Assembly (NCBI GenBank): GCA_017443405.1
Contig: JAFRXS010000150.1
Location: 1 to 64,000 of the forward strand
From: Clostridia bacterium
GTDB taxonomy: Bacteria; Bacillota; Clostridia; Oscillospirales; Acutalibacteraceae
Direction of reading: 5' to 3'
Length of the DNA stretch: 64,000 nucleotides
Made by a program: the position numbers and the translations under genes. The notes under the pieces were generated by a model that did not search any database, was not told where the DNA came from, and saw nothing but the letters and a program-made list of their open reading frames with translations. This document shows positions 59,001-64,000 of this stretch, in pieces (within the stretch, counting starts at the first letter, position 1; the number at the start of each line of letters is the position of its first letter).

Positions 59001-62000
59001 CGACTCTCTCAACAGGGAGTACTCCGAGGACTACGACTGGTTCTACTTCATCACCGACGAGGTCGAGAAGTCCAACGCTCAGGCGATAACGAACTACGCC
59101 ACCGGCACGTATAACCCGTACACCGACGCCAACCACCAGCTGTTCGCGGCGTTCAGCTATCCGAACGACTGGACCGCTACGGCGTCCGAGAACATCTCCG
59201 ACAATATCGAAGCGATCGTCAACAACATCCTGAAGCTCGCGAACGTCAAGCTGTCCGACGGCTCGACCGACGCGGAGACGCTCAACGCTCTTCTCAAAGA
59301 CCTGCTTGAGAACAAGCTCTTCACCGAGGCGAACGCCGAGACTGTCTACACGCTCATCCACGACCTCATCACTTCGATAGACGAAACGCTCATCGAGTTC
59401 GCCTTCAAGGCGCTGAACTGCGACCTGAGCGCATGGGATACCCTCAACGAGAAGCTCGAGAACGGAGAGTCGCTCTTCGGCATCGAGGAGACCGACTCCT
59501 ACGAGGTCAAGAGCCAGAAGTTCGAGAGCGCGCTGTATCAGATCCTCAGCCCGATCAGCAGGGTCCTCGCGTGGCTGCTCTACGGTCAGGACTACCGCTT
59601 CTTCGTGACCACCGATAGTCACGACGAGCTCGTCCTCGGCGGCAACGACGGCTACAACACCGCGATCTACCCGCTGTTCAAGGCTCTCGAGATGACCCCG
59701 CTCTACGCGACGACCGCGGCCGTCGTCGGCGCCTATGAAGGCGGCGACGAGGACGCCTACGTCAAGGCTCTCATCACCCCGATCTTCACCAAGGTCAACT
59801 CCCTGCTCGCCAGCGAGTACATCATCAACGACGCGATGTCGATCATCAACAACCTGTTCTACTTCATCAACGCGAACGGGCTCAGCGTCGTCGTCACCAA
59901 CCTTCTCGCCGGCGTCAACGAGATACTCGCGGGTGTGGCCGCCTTCGCCGGAGACGACTTCTCCAGCATCAACCACATTCTCGCGAAGGCTCTGGAATCT
60001 CAGGAATCCGAGCATCTGAGGAACCTGCAGCTCGACACGCTTACGCTCGAGAACATCATCGGCATCGTCGAGGATATGACGGGCGTCAAGATCTGGAACG
60101 TCGTCGACTCCAAGGGCGACAAGCTCGGCTCCTACATGGGCACGCTTGCCTGCGGCGAGATCGACACCTACCTCAACTACAAGGGCGCGGCGTTCCATAC
60201 CATCCGCTTCTCCAACGCGAACGGCGTTGAGGCTCAGGCGGGCACCGGCACCTCCGGCGACTTCCTGACCATCCTCCTGTCCTTCATCCTCCAGGCCGTC
60301 GAGGCTCCCGAGAACAAGGACGTCATCTGCGGCTTCATCAAGGGCATGCTGCCCACGACCTACACCGATATAGACAACAACGAGATCGCCTATACGGAAG
60401 AAGAGCTCGCGGAGAACGCCGAAGCCCTCTACGACACGATCATGTCGCTGATCAAGGGCAGCGCGATACCCGAGGCCGTCAACGTCGACTGGTTCTACTT
60501 CGTGCAGGACGACGACGCGAAGACGACGGCTCAGAACACCTACACCACGCAGGTATTCGGCGCGTATCAGTCCATAGTCCACCTCGCTTACCCGAACGAC
60601 TGGACCGTTGAGACCGCCGACTATCTCACGACCAACATCGACAGGATCGCCGACATCATCATCAACATGGTACTCGGCAACATCGACGCCGACGAGGAGA
60701 CCGGCGTGAAGACCATGAGCATCGGCCCGCTCGACATAGACGTCACCGAGGTCGACACGCTCAAGGGCCTGCTCTCCGCCATAGTCGACACCGCGCTTTA
60801 CTCCGACGCTCTCATGACGACCATCGTCAAGGCGATCTACACGCTCATCGACGGTCTGAGCGACGACCTCGGAGCCATCCTCGGCGTCGCCACCAACGTA
60901 CTCGGCATAGACCTTGAGCACACCGACTGGACGCTCAACATCAAGGCCGCTTACGAAGCCGCGGGCAGCGACGCCTATGACGCCGCGATAGCCGACGGCA
61001 AGACCGAGGAAGAAGCGAACGCCGCCAAGGCCCAGGCTCAGGCAGAATTCGTCTACGACTTCGGCATCGACTCCGCAGCCGACAAGGCGGCGCAGTTCAC
61101 CCAGGTCCTCTCCGAGGAGATCAAGCCGCTCAACAGAGTACTCGGCTGGCTCCTGTTCGGTCAGAGCTATCAGTTCTTCGTAAGCACCGACTATGACACC
61201 TCGCTCGAGCGCGACTCCGCCTACAACGCGGACAAGCACCTGCTCACGGTCAGCGGCGGCATCGGATGGGATACGGGCCTTGCCCACATCCTCGTCGCTC
61301 TCGGCGCGACCGACGTCGAATCCGCCGCTCAGGCGACGGCGACCGGCACCGACTACTGCTACACCGAGGCGCTCGTCAGGGCGATCGTCTCCATAGTCGA
61401 GAACCTCAAGAACTCCGACACGGCGGTCACCGATCTTGTCGGCATAATCAACAATCTCATCTACTTCATCAACGCGGGCGGTCTCAAGGCGGCTGTCGCC
61501 AACATCGCCTCGCCGGCTCTGGGCATCATCTCCAAGATACTCGCGAGCGGCATAAGGATCGACGCGCTGAACGACTTCATCGACGACGAAGGCCACTTCA
61601 AACTCGTCCTGCTCGCGGATCCCGACAACGAGGTCTATCCGTACGCCGGTCTCAACATCCTCGACCTGACGATGACGAACCTTCTCGAGTTCGCCGAATA
61701 CGAGCTGTCCGTGCTCGCCGGCGCGCCGCTCCTTGTCGCCAACCTTGAATGCAAGACGGTCTATCCGGGCATGGAAGGCTGGGACGGCGGCGACGACGTC
61801 AGTGAAACGACGACCACGTTCGCGAACTACCTTATCGAGCACATCTGCGGCGTCATAGCCTACTACAGCTTCGGCGACGGCGCTATCACCGGCCGCAAGT
61901 CCGTGTTCTCCAACGTCTACGACAGTTCCATGACCTCCGGCACCGGCACGTTCGGCGACTTCCTGACGGAGCTTATCTCGCTCCTGCTCCAGGTAGTCCT

Positions 62001-64000
62001 CGACGACCAGAACGCCGACGCTCTCCAGGCGCTTCTCATCAAGATCATGGGCGACGAAGCGAAGGCGCAGCAGGTCTACAACGCGATACTCGCGTTCTCC
62101 GATCCGGGCAGCGCGCTTGAACCCGACGCGATCGACTGGTTCTACTTCAGCCCCGAGCTGAGCGGCACCCAGCCGGTAGCGGGCACGGTCTACAACTTCA
62201 GCTCGTCCGCAAGCACCTACTCCAGGGTCATGAACATACTCGACTACGACAACAACTGGAACGCCGACGTCGCCGAGTATCTCGTATCCAACGTGGACGG
62301 CATCACCAACCTCGTCATCCAGATAATCTCCGGCTACGCCGAGAACGGGGACAGCACGCACGAGGGCGCTGAGAACCTCGCGGAGTACCTGCGCGACATG
62401 ATCGGCTCGTTCTACTCCGAGACGTATCTCAACCAGATCGGCTGGCTGCTGGGCAACCTGATCTTCCAGTACGGCGATATCCTTGAAGCGGCGGGCGCCC
62501 TTATAGGGATCGACTTCAGCTACTTCAGGCAGTTCGTCAGCGAAGAAGGCGAACAGATCGAAGTCGACTTCAACGGCGACGGCTCCGCCGAATCCGTTCT
62601 GTCGCAGACTCAGTTCGTCAACGAGCTCATGGCGATGCTCACCTCGATCAACAGGGTCGTCGAATGGCTCTTCTTCGGCAAGAACTTCGAGTTCTTCGTA
62701 ACGACCGACAACCAGACCGAGCTCGCGGTCAAGGGCTTCGACGGCTACGATTACGGCTGGGTGCCCTTCCTTGAGGCGCTGGGCTGCTTCGTCGCCGACG
62801 ACGCGAACGCGGTGCTCGCGAGATACGAGGCGGGCGAAGAGGACGCTCTGGTCAGAGCTCTCATCGATCCGCTCATCGAGAGAGTCAACAACCTGCTCGA
62901 GGAGGAGAACCTCGTCAACGACGCGCTCTGGATGATCGACAACCTGATCTACTTCATCGACACCGGCGCTCTCAAGGCTGCTGTGAACAACATCCTCAAG
63001 CCGGTCAACAACATCCTCACCGCGATACAGCCTCTGACCAACTTCAGCCTTGACTCCATCGAAGTCGACGGCGCGGGCGACACGACGATCGTCATCCCCG
63101 TGACCGACCTGACGATGGACAATATCCTGAACCTGGTCACTGCGTTCACCGCGAAGGAGAAGGACGGCGCGGTCATACCGGGCGTCAGCTTCGACGCTGT
63201 CATGGACATCATCGAGACCTGGAACGTCGGCAAGGTCGAGGGCTTCAACACCTACGTCAACCCGAACACCATCGGCAACACCACGTCCGCGAGGATGCTC
63301 TTCGCCGGCACCGCGGGCAGCGGCACCTCCGCAGCCGACTTCCTGACGATAGTCGTCACGGTCGCCCTGCTCATAGTCGACGATCCGAACAACGCCGCGA
63401 TACTCAAAGAGCTTCTCGGCGAAAAGGTCTACGTCAGCATCCAGAACGCGCTCCACCTCAAGGATCTCGGTCAGTACCAGACGATCAACTGGCATCCGAC
63501 CTCCGGCGTCTGGAACCCGACCTCCGGCTCTCCGATGTTCGAGGGCAGCGGCTACGGCAGATACTGGACCAAGGAAAAGGCGAAGTACGTCAACAACCAC
63601 TGGGCTGCCGCGATCGACCACGTCGTCCACCTGCTGGGCATCAAGCTCGAGATAGGCGGCAAGGAGCTCAAGATCAACTCGCTCAAGGATCTCCTGTCCG
63701 GCCTGCTCGATCAGTACCTGTACACGGACGACATCGTCACCAAGATCGGCAACGCCCTTATGGACAAGGCTCTCGGCAGACTTTACAGCCTGACCGGCGA
63801 GGACGGCAAGGAATACGTCGTGAACGTAGTCAAGAAGCTTCTCGGCGTCGACCTCACCGCCTTCGAACAGATCTTCGCTCAGAACGAGGACGGCGACTGG
63901 GTCTACCAGCTCGGTCACGTCTCCGACAGAGAGAGCTTTGAGGACGCGCTTTGCAACATACTCGCGCCGGTCGCTCCGCTGCTCAAGTGGCTGCTCTGCG
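44011..64000 (+). CDS. Giant secreted repeat protein (3' partial, more than 6,660 residues)
   Basis: One frame stays open from the ATG at 44011 (AAGGAG upstream) to the window edge. Residues 1 to about 45 form a signal peptide (KILSVFLSLVMVVSVCYSS core) with no good lipobox. Residues about 50-1900 are less regular, mostly helical and Asn/Tyr/Asp-rich. From about 49.8 kb the protein is built of long divergent units, each with the same ordered landmarks: WLFFGxDYxFFV, a GYxxGLxPLFEALG element, LNNLIYFIxxGGL, SGDFLTxLxSLLLQ, DWFYFxxD, YPNDWT, and a Leu-rich helix ending LGIDL. The WLFFG element occurs near 49.80, 51.96, 54.62, 56.47, 58.07, 59.56, 61.14 and 62.66 kb, and a ninth begins at 63.98 kb. 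Some units carry Ala/Glu-rich insertions with DGKTEEEA and YDFGIDxAA. No dockerin, LPxTG or enzyme domain appears in the visible part. Codon use is extremely biased to C/G-ending codons except near the 5' end. Family unknown. Confidence 0.88.
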   Translation, partial: MNTTGRAKTPTKILSVFLSLVMVVSVCYSSFDYLADYLDFGASAAGSATAVRTAASQVTSSMFSATNSGDNITITANTAYGDKVINAMAAAVEYMRDVGIGKTSSGYWSWNEGNDSHSNSWSGGSWFTYVRKEASGENNDAMHNGGDPTNIYHVMFPGTWFDSHFNCDVDHYASTENSFGSTSGASFPYTDHGNMTITGTSTEANVLLGETYKNLLPSALPTQVMTSAWYRVDDITKNIQKGVTGTFNYKTFANFYSFNQDTSVTGVNSFLTGFGYSNTLINQLKQVYYYFGTNTTGVNTVSGVNSDLGKTATQLFDTYSESQIDTFRNNYTTFYNTYLNIPSNVRTQFIQTNAGLTQSQLTTYKTNLDKAAEAYDDLGTVQSAWTNSKKASDGPNPAYNNVNPTASDYNTMVALYDALKTNITALNNIRTGDSAEWTVLDSFAETTAKGPNADLSYFNARLATIKNDIELYELRLIRSHIAPIKARIQDPANANTTTEPGENDEPVLTPNILSVTDGYYASASSDISDPANDTNLINDLKEYAEYFAMYAKGGHTGSFADANVVLVFGTEDYPHKANLSDTVTNRAQGNTYVQGNYTTLKQEYSIRGYRFDVAGYIEWYVAHRDVSVKTWNVADLQEEINAVQTEFTIINNAYNAARQNPATTPGTDGDGNYNEEETLERTGVGQAKADVLFAYPAGSSTKIQDRIYELYDIDYDKVQQRLERDIMGVRSDNGELYRGETIPSDASWTVNGGFYKYVGKTVNWSNFVAIKNALNTFKNEADLYYYLVGGTNTLSTADPQPSYPGIYWPAGTRGHRDSGRRYVDQAAIDAFNNYYQSLLNAYNQFKEANNFSSFAQTHEDTISYNSSTGAYTDYRTAANEGTTTGYGTYVVREPDFADGVNDVAREKVNVYSDNGTLLAGGGARENYVVQDDNINDTVRMLDEFLRGKDFASLVGLSEKGKTLEGAIEDMLNELLFSDSMISTVFGLIYPMVEKLFNETISDLVNSPDGYDGQNPQSIVVGDIDTGFAGITINGLYINIYLDGRTVGGLARTMTLKELTENAGLYIWPSTMLSHVGSTYSSYAVSNFRYYDDDEVAHSYANYGQLLGADWQEDAFRALIQVNPGNCLAATNNYDFIQRVFINWNGDDWYDRNVTDTTDSAVVTYVDGEPYTRQDILDQAFKAMVWSVSDSQALTVPTKRFNNFKGALGNAVFTPILRLVQALLCNRDYYIDTATFTGGKPAAAVYAYAPSSSVVFNPHLEAKAVANAEINIKGLEGYRNILGPIYEALGIDLYWVTGTGINQTSDSFAGCVPARQDESAAALAADVIDPIYNLVKQLVDAPVERVLEVLPMLSYCISMGMIQDLINTLSIDLEIRKLKDMDFTGVKLGVLTLTWLADWLAETIAGWVLGSDGKTINLDLGGMLDLAKLLGLEDKDDLENLNALIQFIFKKADINVTIPEFNAGAVATMGQAYYTGSGTNNKPNAVLWNFKTGRYDITKRMSTIRTKSGDGMNFDTSGNRQSSGSNRWYISAELGDVLYYLLANFVFGAFNSEQIDAIVTGFTGEPLNIDDGIKKVFDGITGNHAEAFAALVELLVPNTGSESVRFLEKVKVVESDGTFLYKNEVVKMSMTDAEWRQYMTDHGIKSANTGGYVYENIGSTDMSTGTAKGWVYSADENVWYEWITNRRASAYDFEDYEDYNNDATVNNPYVAGQTGTSVVATTAYLSYANQWSKEKAYTLFNGGINGITDLLADLGLKDDSGNPYDIGAMLNDLIDGLCSHDTVMVFLSLLSGLEETIFGAVKDDPDTPDVDESIEARENIAKFSNFINNQFDFNIFGVWNNNEVYPFTASYNDYFNTDGSPNTYYDWGFERAYPEAYKDAQTPVVNRWTPEDEDSNAGGTLEPDTLYSPEFKPNRQAFINAMSKIIAPIAPLIRWLFCGADFNILSGLDVDGNEVLIAHLKGSRSYSKSIAPLFEALGVNKYVAEELMGMQYAADFEEFRADSLSGTYNKIYMPSQTELDNSFDDRLAEVALAPIQSLLNMAFKDPVIFAGSILPNVVYFIQSGGLYTAVRNLLQNVFVIVDTLRPILNVDLDRLLFSPDYARDEDNNLIPMTTKDEFGNTVNCYYENPIEGSARIPVFELDKSQGLLGLVGNGLLKNFRINGRYYDLTGGQTSLRQAATLNGVLCMLESFTGLELTDVIYQSIYLTNKQIFSNAGAATLENTRSALSNHKYLKVVMKDLSTDAGSGIGGGDVITILLCVLIEIIEYSGDTTRTINGVTQTVHINNVTAASKLVVGFTDILGDTWQEVETTIQSLLDIFISQTELSYDTINWVYPYNEVDEQGNVVDGMTVDDVKEALQQEANRVPEGEDNTGDANVYQNKQFRGPVQTYANLNYPSDWTSSTAAYIDANLGAIIDNIIGIIPSLGAESLHDLLNNSFNLFSADILNTLAGLLGGLSGTIRAYSQLLNLALGIDLTALVGDRDAYRAKYAECKADGYDPAADTTAYAGFDKAYFNTVEGVSTPKTYGEIYSEAYEAKLVSSEYYGDDDHTVVNPELSVEEIATIEKNAVLAGATAAAEAKQSESVDPRYTGDYYIDPSTLTAPDASASPEEVAAYQQKVDALAADPARAYTATRENFEDQLAWMISPIEPVVSWLFLGENFAFFNGDQYAPNGWGSDLISLQGAEGYAYGYVPFIEALGCTADKGIFVKNAVQIKAENAAIDADDANYPTLADKNHAKGKNVIAAILNPLVDRIDQIMQDGDPVGELIETVNNLVYFLNADGLKASLNNLIKAVTNILDQLEKANAAAGLIKNDDGSVMQLDLDGILSGLVGFDLPITNLTTANILQLVEDLTANVNMDKAIEKACNAVYTETLYNGYIAAGIISQDSYDTWQAGLDSDATVEEKEAGEEAATEIKEAIEAADAAAVAEIKALAQEAYDNKKNEIDPESVFDQKLADVRNEIEEHFGLGDDESYVAASYAEYSAEYNTAKHQKFAANVAGSIYDKAYKKYFVDHPEADRNNEDDKAAARAYATETVEAYLDLDAALESPTITQEDINKAYESASAYAAEQIGRKIADAARDQARIDMAVPGIVFSEQETDYITNFFLGFLQLNADTANGWGYAWQARFADDFRDPVTGEYYTGNAFSTEETGYGTRADFVTCLVAELIILLEDKGTDNGVEYDNPKAISRLLGLDDDAVDTIIGLVNGSIALKYSYNDWLYFVNDGTKDAKKAEIEANDPVVAGASADVTVGGELQNVAADYQSIAHLSYPNDWTKEKATNLSDNIDAFADAIVTMVTKGNGDYTKLSDWVLSLVGGVFSDEMLNNLVWTVAGLLYTAEVKLGAVLGVGEKLLGLDLSAWQPYIDAYKAVYEGAENSVKAACLAADYDPAADEDNGEAYTAAYNAYLNKNVAEGVEPTEADLAKAKEAAADAAATAAAEKAIEAAKKNYASIYDEAYKAYIQDNAADPEHPTKAEILDAKAAAREAVADYDTTVGDPILGASFGVDAAETAGMTDAEATDAKKDAFLNAVYTLLTPLNKALGWILFGDGYKFLVTHDFASHVDYSSNEYTVTVDPDNTGDYLLQIQGGEGYETGLLVLYEILGAAHDDLKSRDEVMAAYNGGTETAYVDAIVTPLVDLIEDILYADKPVTKVLELVNNLIYGLNSGALGIVISNVLAPVVGLLDAVNDSGLLSNPISLEIGGLDLAHLNTSVLLDFLTESTGIEVAGIECYDTYGTRTTMGRYIMNHLVGDLYRYKGINTAITYADYYKEDNGTFRFLEKGETSNITSAEDIAAVNRIIENNAAYYRVLFNPETGKGSAGDFLTILISLVLQIAEAPENRAPIVKLLAGTAPTSHVVDGETVNYTAEEIAALQAELNAKAEQKYDAIMGLITGNYDITYKDYDWFYFITDATEKAQAQAFTNYASAEYAGTDYQTYRQMSYPNDWTALTADYFARNIDTIVDELIPLVTGYKFDEETGLPAVDDEGNQIGYANLSELVSSLLTGLYTDKTASTLFYTIWNLTTAIDESLLNFVGSTLNCDFGAWDTYKAQFIAAYDTELAAASADDYDWENDEVVMSDGSKVNAGKAYKEAYDKAIEDGKTEEEAKTAGAEAAAKAVQSGYVYDFGIDAASDRVNKELAFKDMLNTTLSPVSGIIAWLFFGRDYKFFVNTGYGATNPETGELYASPQDLLTLKGANGFDTGLIPLFEALGATVTTNAATALAAYENGDSNALIAAITDPLFNLIDGLLDSPAMVTKVLGILNNLIYFIDAGGLTAAVNNLISGVNSILTVLAPLTSDLDLGNLNIPEGSALTLDALIASFTADLGIDISLSDLSMSAILGLVTALTDPDKDDDSVNGLTFDTVDGRGYTIASYITNWLVGKVHCRISANGSYYCTLDFTDVNGEPNATGTGNSGDFLSVLVALLLQIFEDPANKDAVVGIIANLADKSAEEATAAYENLMNILHGVASGDERSIDWFYFVQDEAEKTLAENYKDGTTGISEADYNSVMAKYQSIVHLAYPNDWTVDTAQYLSDNIDRIVDAVIKLVKVEIGEDETTGESVYASSLNELINSLIPEFYTDQMMTLIVTALAGLLEMADETIGKVLGLATNVLGVDLEHTNYDEVNTLKKNAGTIAYNAALEDGKTEEEANAAREKAESEYAYDFGIDSAANKGEKFAEVLALELAPLARLIGWLFFGQDYNFFVSTDYDTGKTVVENGQKNLITIRGGNGWNNGLAQILAALGCEDLKDAETIQAEYAVQKADGIDNNETAYVDAIVEPIIGLVDSLLTSTTQVSDVLGILNNIIYFSNSGALGVAVTNIVAPVLNILNALSDSGIVTGLNISDVLGSIMKDEEAGYAGLDLLNLDTAKLLTFAEYMISKNLGADLKIGSLPVNIIDADVTGATTLGEYIVRHICGIPTYYAYDSEGTAGITGERVRFTDTAGTGSSADFLTELVSLLLQVIIDSENEDAVKAIIKKISGLDDETADRYYQAVINLVQSDSLNREYSEDYDWFYFITDEVEKSNAQAITNYATGTYNPYTDANHQLFAAFSYPNDWTATASENISDNIEAIVNNILKLANVKLSDGSTDAETLNALLKDLLENKLFTEANAETVYTLIHDLITSIDETLIEFAFKALNCDLSAWDTLNEKLENGESLFGIEETDSYEVKSQKFESALYQILSPISRVLAWLLYGQDYRFFVTTDSHDELVLGGNDGYNTAIYPLFKALEMTPLYATTAAVVGAYEGGDEDAYVKALITPIFTKVNSLLASEYIINDAMSIINNLFYFINANGLSVVVTNLLAGVNEILAGVAAFAGDDFSSINHILAKALESQESEHLRNLQLDTLTLENIIGIVEDMTGVKIWNVVDSKGDKLGSYMGTLACGEIDTYLNYKGAAFHTIRFSNANGVEAQAGTGTSGDFLTILLSFILQAVEAPENKDVICGFIKGMLPTTYTDIDNNEIAYTEEELAENAEALYDTIMSLIKGSAIPEAVNVDWFYFVQDDDAKTTAQNTYTTQVFGAYQSIVHLAYPNDWTVETADYLTTNIDRIADIIINMVLGNIDADEETGVKTMSIGPLDIDVTEVDTLKGLLSAIVDTALYSDALMTTIVKAIYTLIDGLSDDLGAILGVATNVLGIDLEHTDWTLNIKAAYEAAGSDAYDAAIADGKTEEEANAAKAQAQAEFVYDFGIDSAADKAAQFTQVLSEEIKPLNRVLGWLLFGQSYQFFVSTDYDTSLERDSAYNADKHLLTVSGGIGWDTGLAHILVALGATDVESAAQATATGTDYCYTEALVRAIVSIVENLKNSDTAVTDLVGIINNLIYFINAGGLKAAVANIASPALGIISKILASGIRIDALNDFIDDEGHFKLVLLADPDNEVYPYAGLNILDLTMTNLLEFAEYELSVLAGAPLLVANLECKTVYPGMEGWDGGDDVSETTTTFANYLIEHICGVIAYYSFGDGAITGRKSVFSNVYDSSMTSGTGTFGDFLTELISLLLQVVLDDQNADALQALLIKIMGDEAKAQQVYNAILAFSDPGSALEPDAIDWFYFSPELSGTQPVAGTVYNFSSSASTYSRVMNILDYDNNWNADVAEYLVSNVDGITNLVIQIISGYAENGDSTHEGAENLAEYLRDMIGSFYSETYLNQIGWLLGNLIFQYGDILEAAGALIGIDFSYFRQFVSEEGEQIEVDFNGDGSAESVLSQTQFVNELMAMLTSINRVVEWLFFGKNFEFFVTTDNQTELAVKGFDGYDYGWVPFLEALGCFVADDANAVLARYEAGEEDALVRALIDPLIERVNNLLEEENLVNDALWMIDNLIYFIDTGALKAAVNNILKPVNNILTAIQPLTNFSLDSIEVDGAGDTTIVIPVTDLTMDNILNLVTAFTAKEKDGAVIPGVSFDAVMDIIETWNVGKVEGFNTYVNPNTIGNTTSARMLFAGTAGSGTSAADFLTIVVTVALLIVDDPNNAAILKELLGEKVYVSIQNALHLKDLGQYQTINWHPTSGVWNPTSGSPMFEGSGYGRYWTKEKAKYVNNHWAAAIDHVVHLLGIKLEIGGKELKINSLKDLLSGLLDQYLYTDDIVTKIGNALMDKALGRLYSLTGEDGKEYVVNVVKKLLGVDLTAFEQIFAQNEDGDWVYQLGHVSDRESFEDALCNILAPVAPLLKWLLC

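Noticed and set aside
51304..63918. A 4,204-codon open frame on the minus strand (and shorter ones at 48112-51300 and 45376-47784)
   Set aside because: They lie antisense to the giant plus-strand gene, and stops there need TTA, CTA or TCA codons in the sense frame, which this highly biased gene nearly excludes. The translation is compositionally odd, with no domain, signal or ribosome site.

Overview
The window looks like a chromosome segment from a GC-rich anaerobic Firmicute of the Clostridia (Oscillospiraceae/Ruminococcaceae-like). Type I dockerin repeats occur on four proteins, usually next to Thr/Pro-rich linkers. The dnaA-dnaN-yaaA-recF-remB-gyrB order is Firmicute, as are RemB, a Glu111-type MetA, and ParA/ParB beside mnmG-rsmG. 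The organism assignment is inference; no rRNA or tRNA gene was recognised here.

The replication origin lies near 22.4-24.3 kb. Nearly every gene to its left (2.0-22.4 kb) is on the minus strand and every gene to its right is on the plus strand, so genes run with replication. Left arm: the end of a BspA-type leucine-rich-repeat surface protein with a dockerin (1-1743); a lipid-anchored barnase with its barstar inhibitor (2008-2919); a bifunctional fucokinase/GDP-fucose pyrophosphorylase; an MFS sugar transporter with a membrane-anchored metallophosphoesterase; a 550-bp non-coding island of hairpins; a run of trmL, pyridoxamine kinase, metallophosphoesterase, sugar-phosphate isomerase and glgA; a dockerin-bearing D,D-carboxypeptidase; purL and purD; and putP.

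Origin and right arm: dnaA has an unusual DNA-box-recognition motif, followed by a cluster of TTTTC(T/G)ACA nonamers in place of canonical DnaA boxes. Then come dnaN, an S4-domain yaaA, recF, remB, gyrB, metA, mnmG (carrying a parS site inside its coding sequence), rsmG, parA, parB, serS, mnmE, pyrK, pyrD and a glycerol-1-phosphate dehydrogenase. These are replication, segregation, tRNA-modification and pyrimidine genes.

From 39.9 kb the content becomes accessory and surface-related. There are two small secreted proteins that are little more than a dockerin plus a Thr/Pro tail, each with its own strong promoter. Two overlapping unknown membrane proteins follow, then a strong promoter with a 160-nt structured leader, then a single open frame running from 44011 off the end of the window (more than 6,660 codons). 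That frame encodes a giant secreted protein built of at least eight divergent units of about 480-880 residues. I recognise no known family for it, and it is the best candidate here for something undescribed.

Three families of non-coding repeats are interspersed: variable hairpins separated by a constant ATATCGAAT-like linker (1911-2001 and 8693-9097), a nested multi-hairpin element (9108-9245), and TGCAATGTGCAAT-type inverted repeats (14111-14354 and 33309-33400, the latter between parA and parB).
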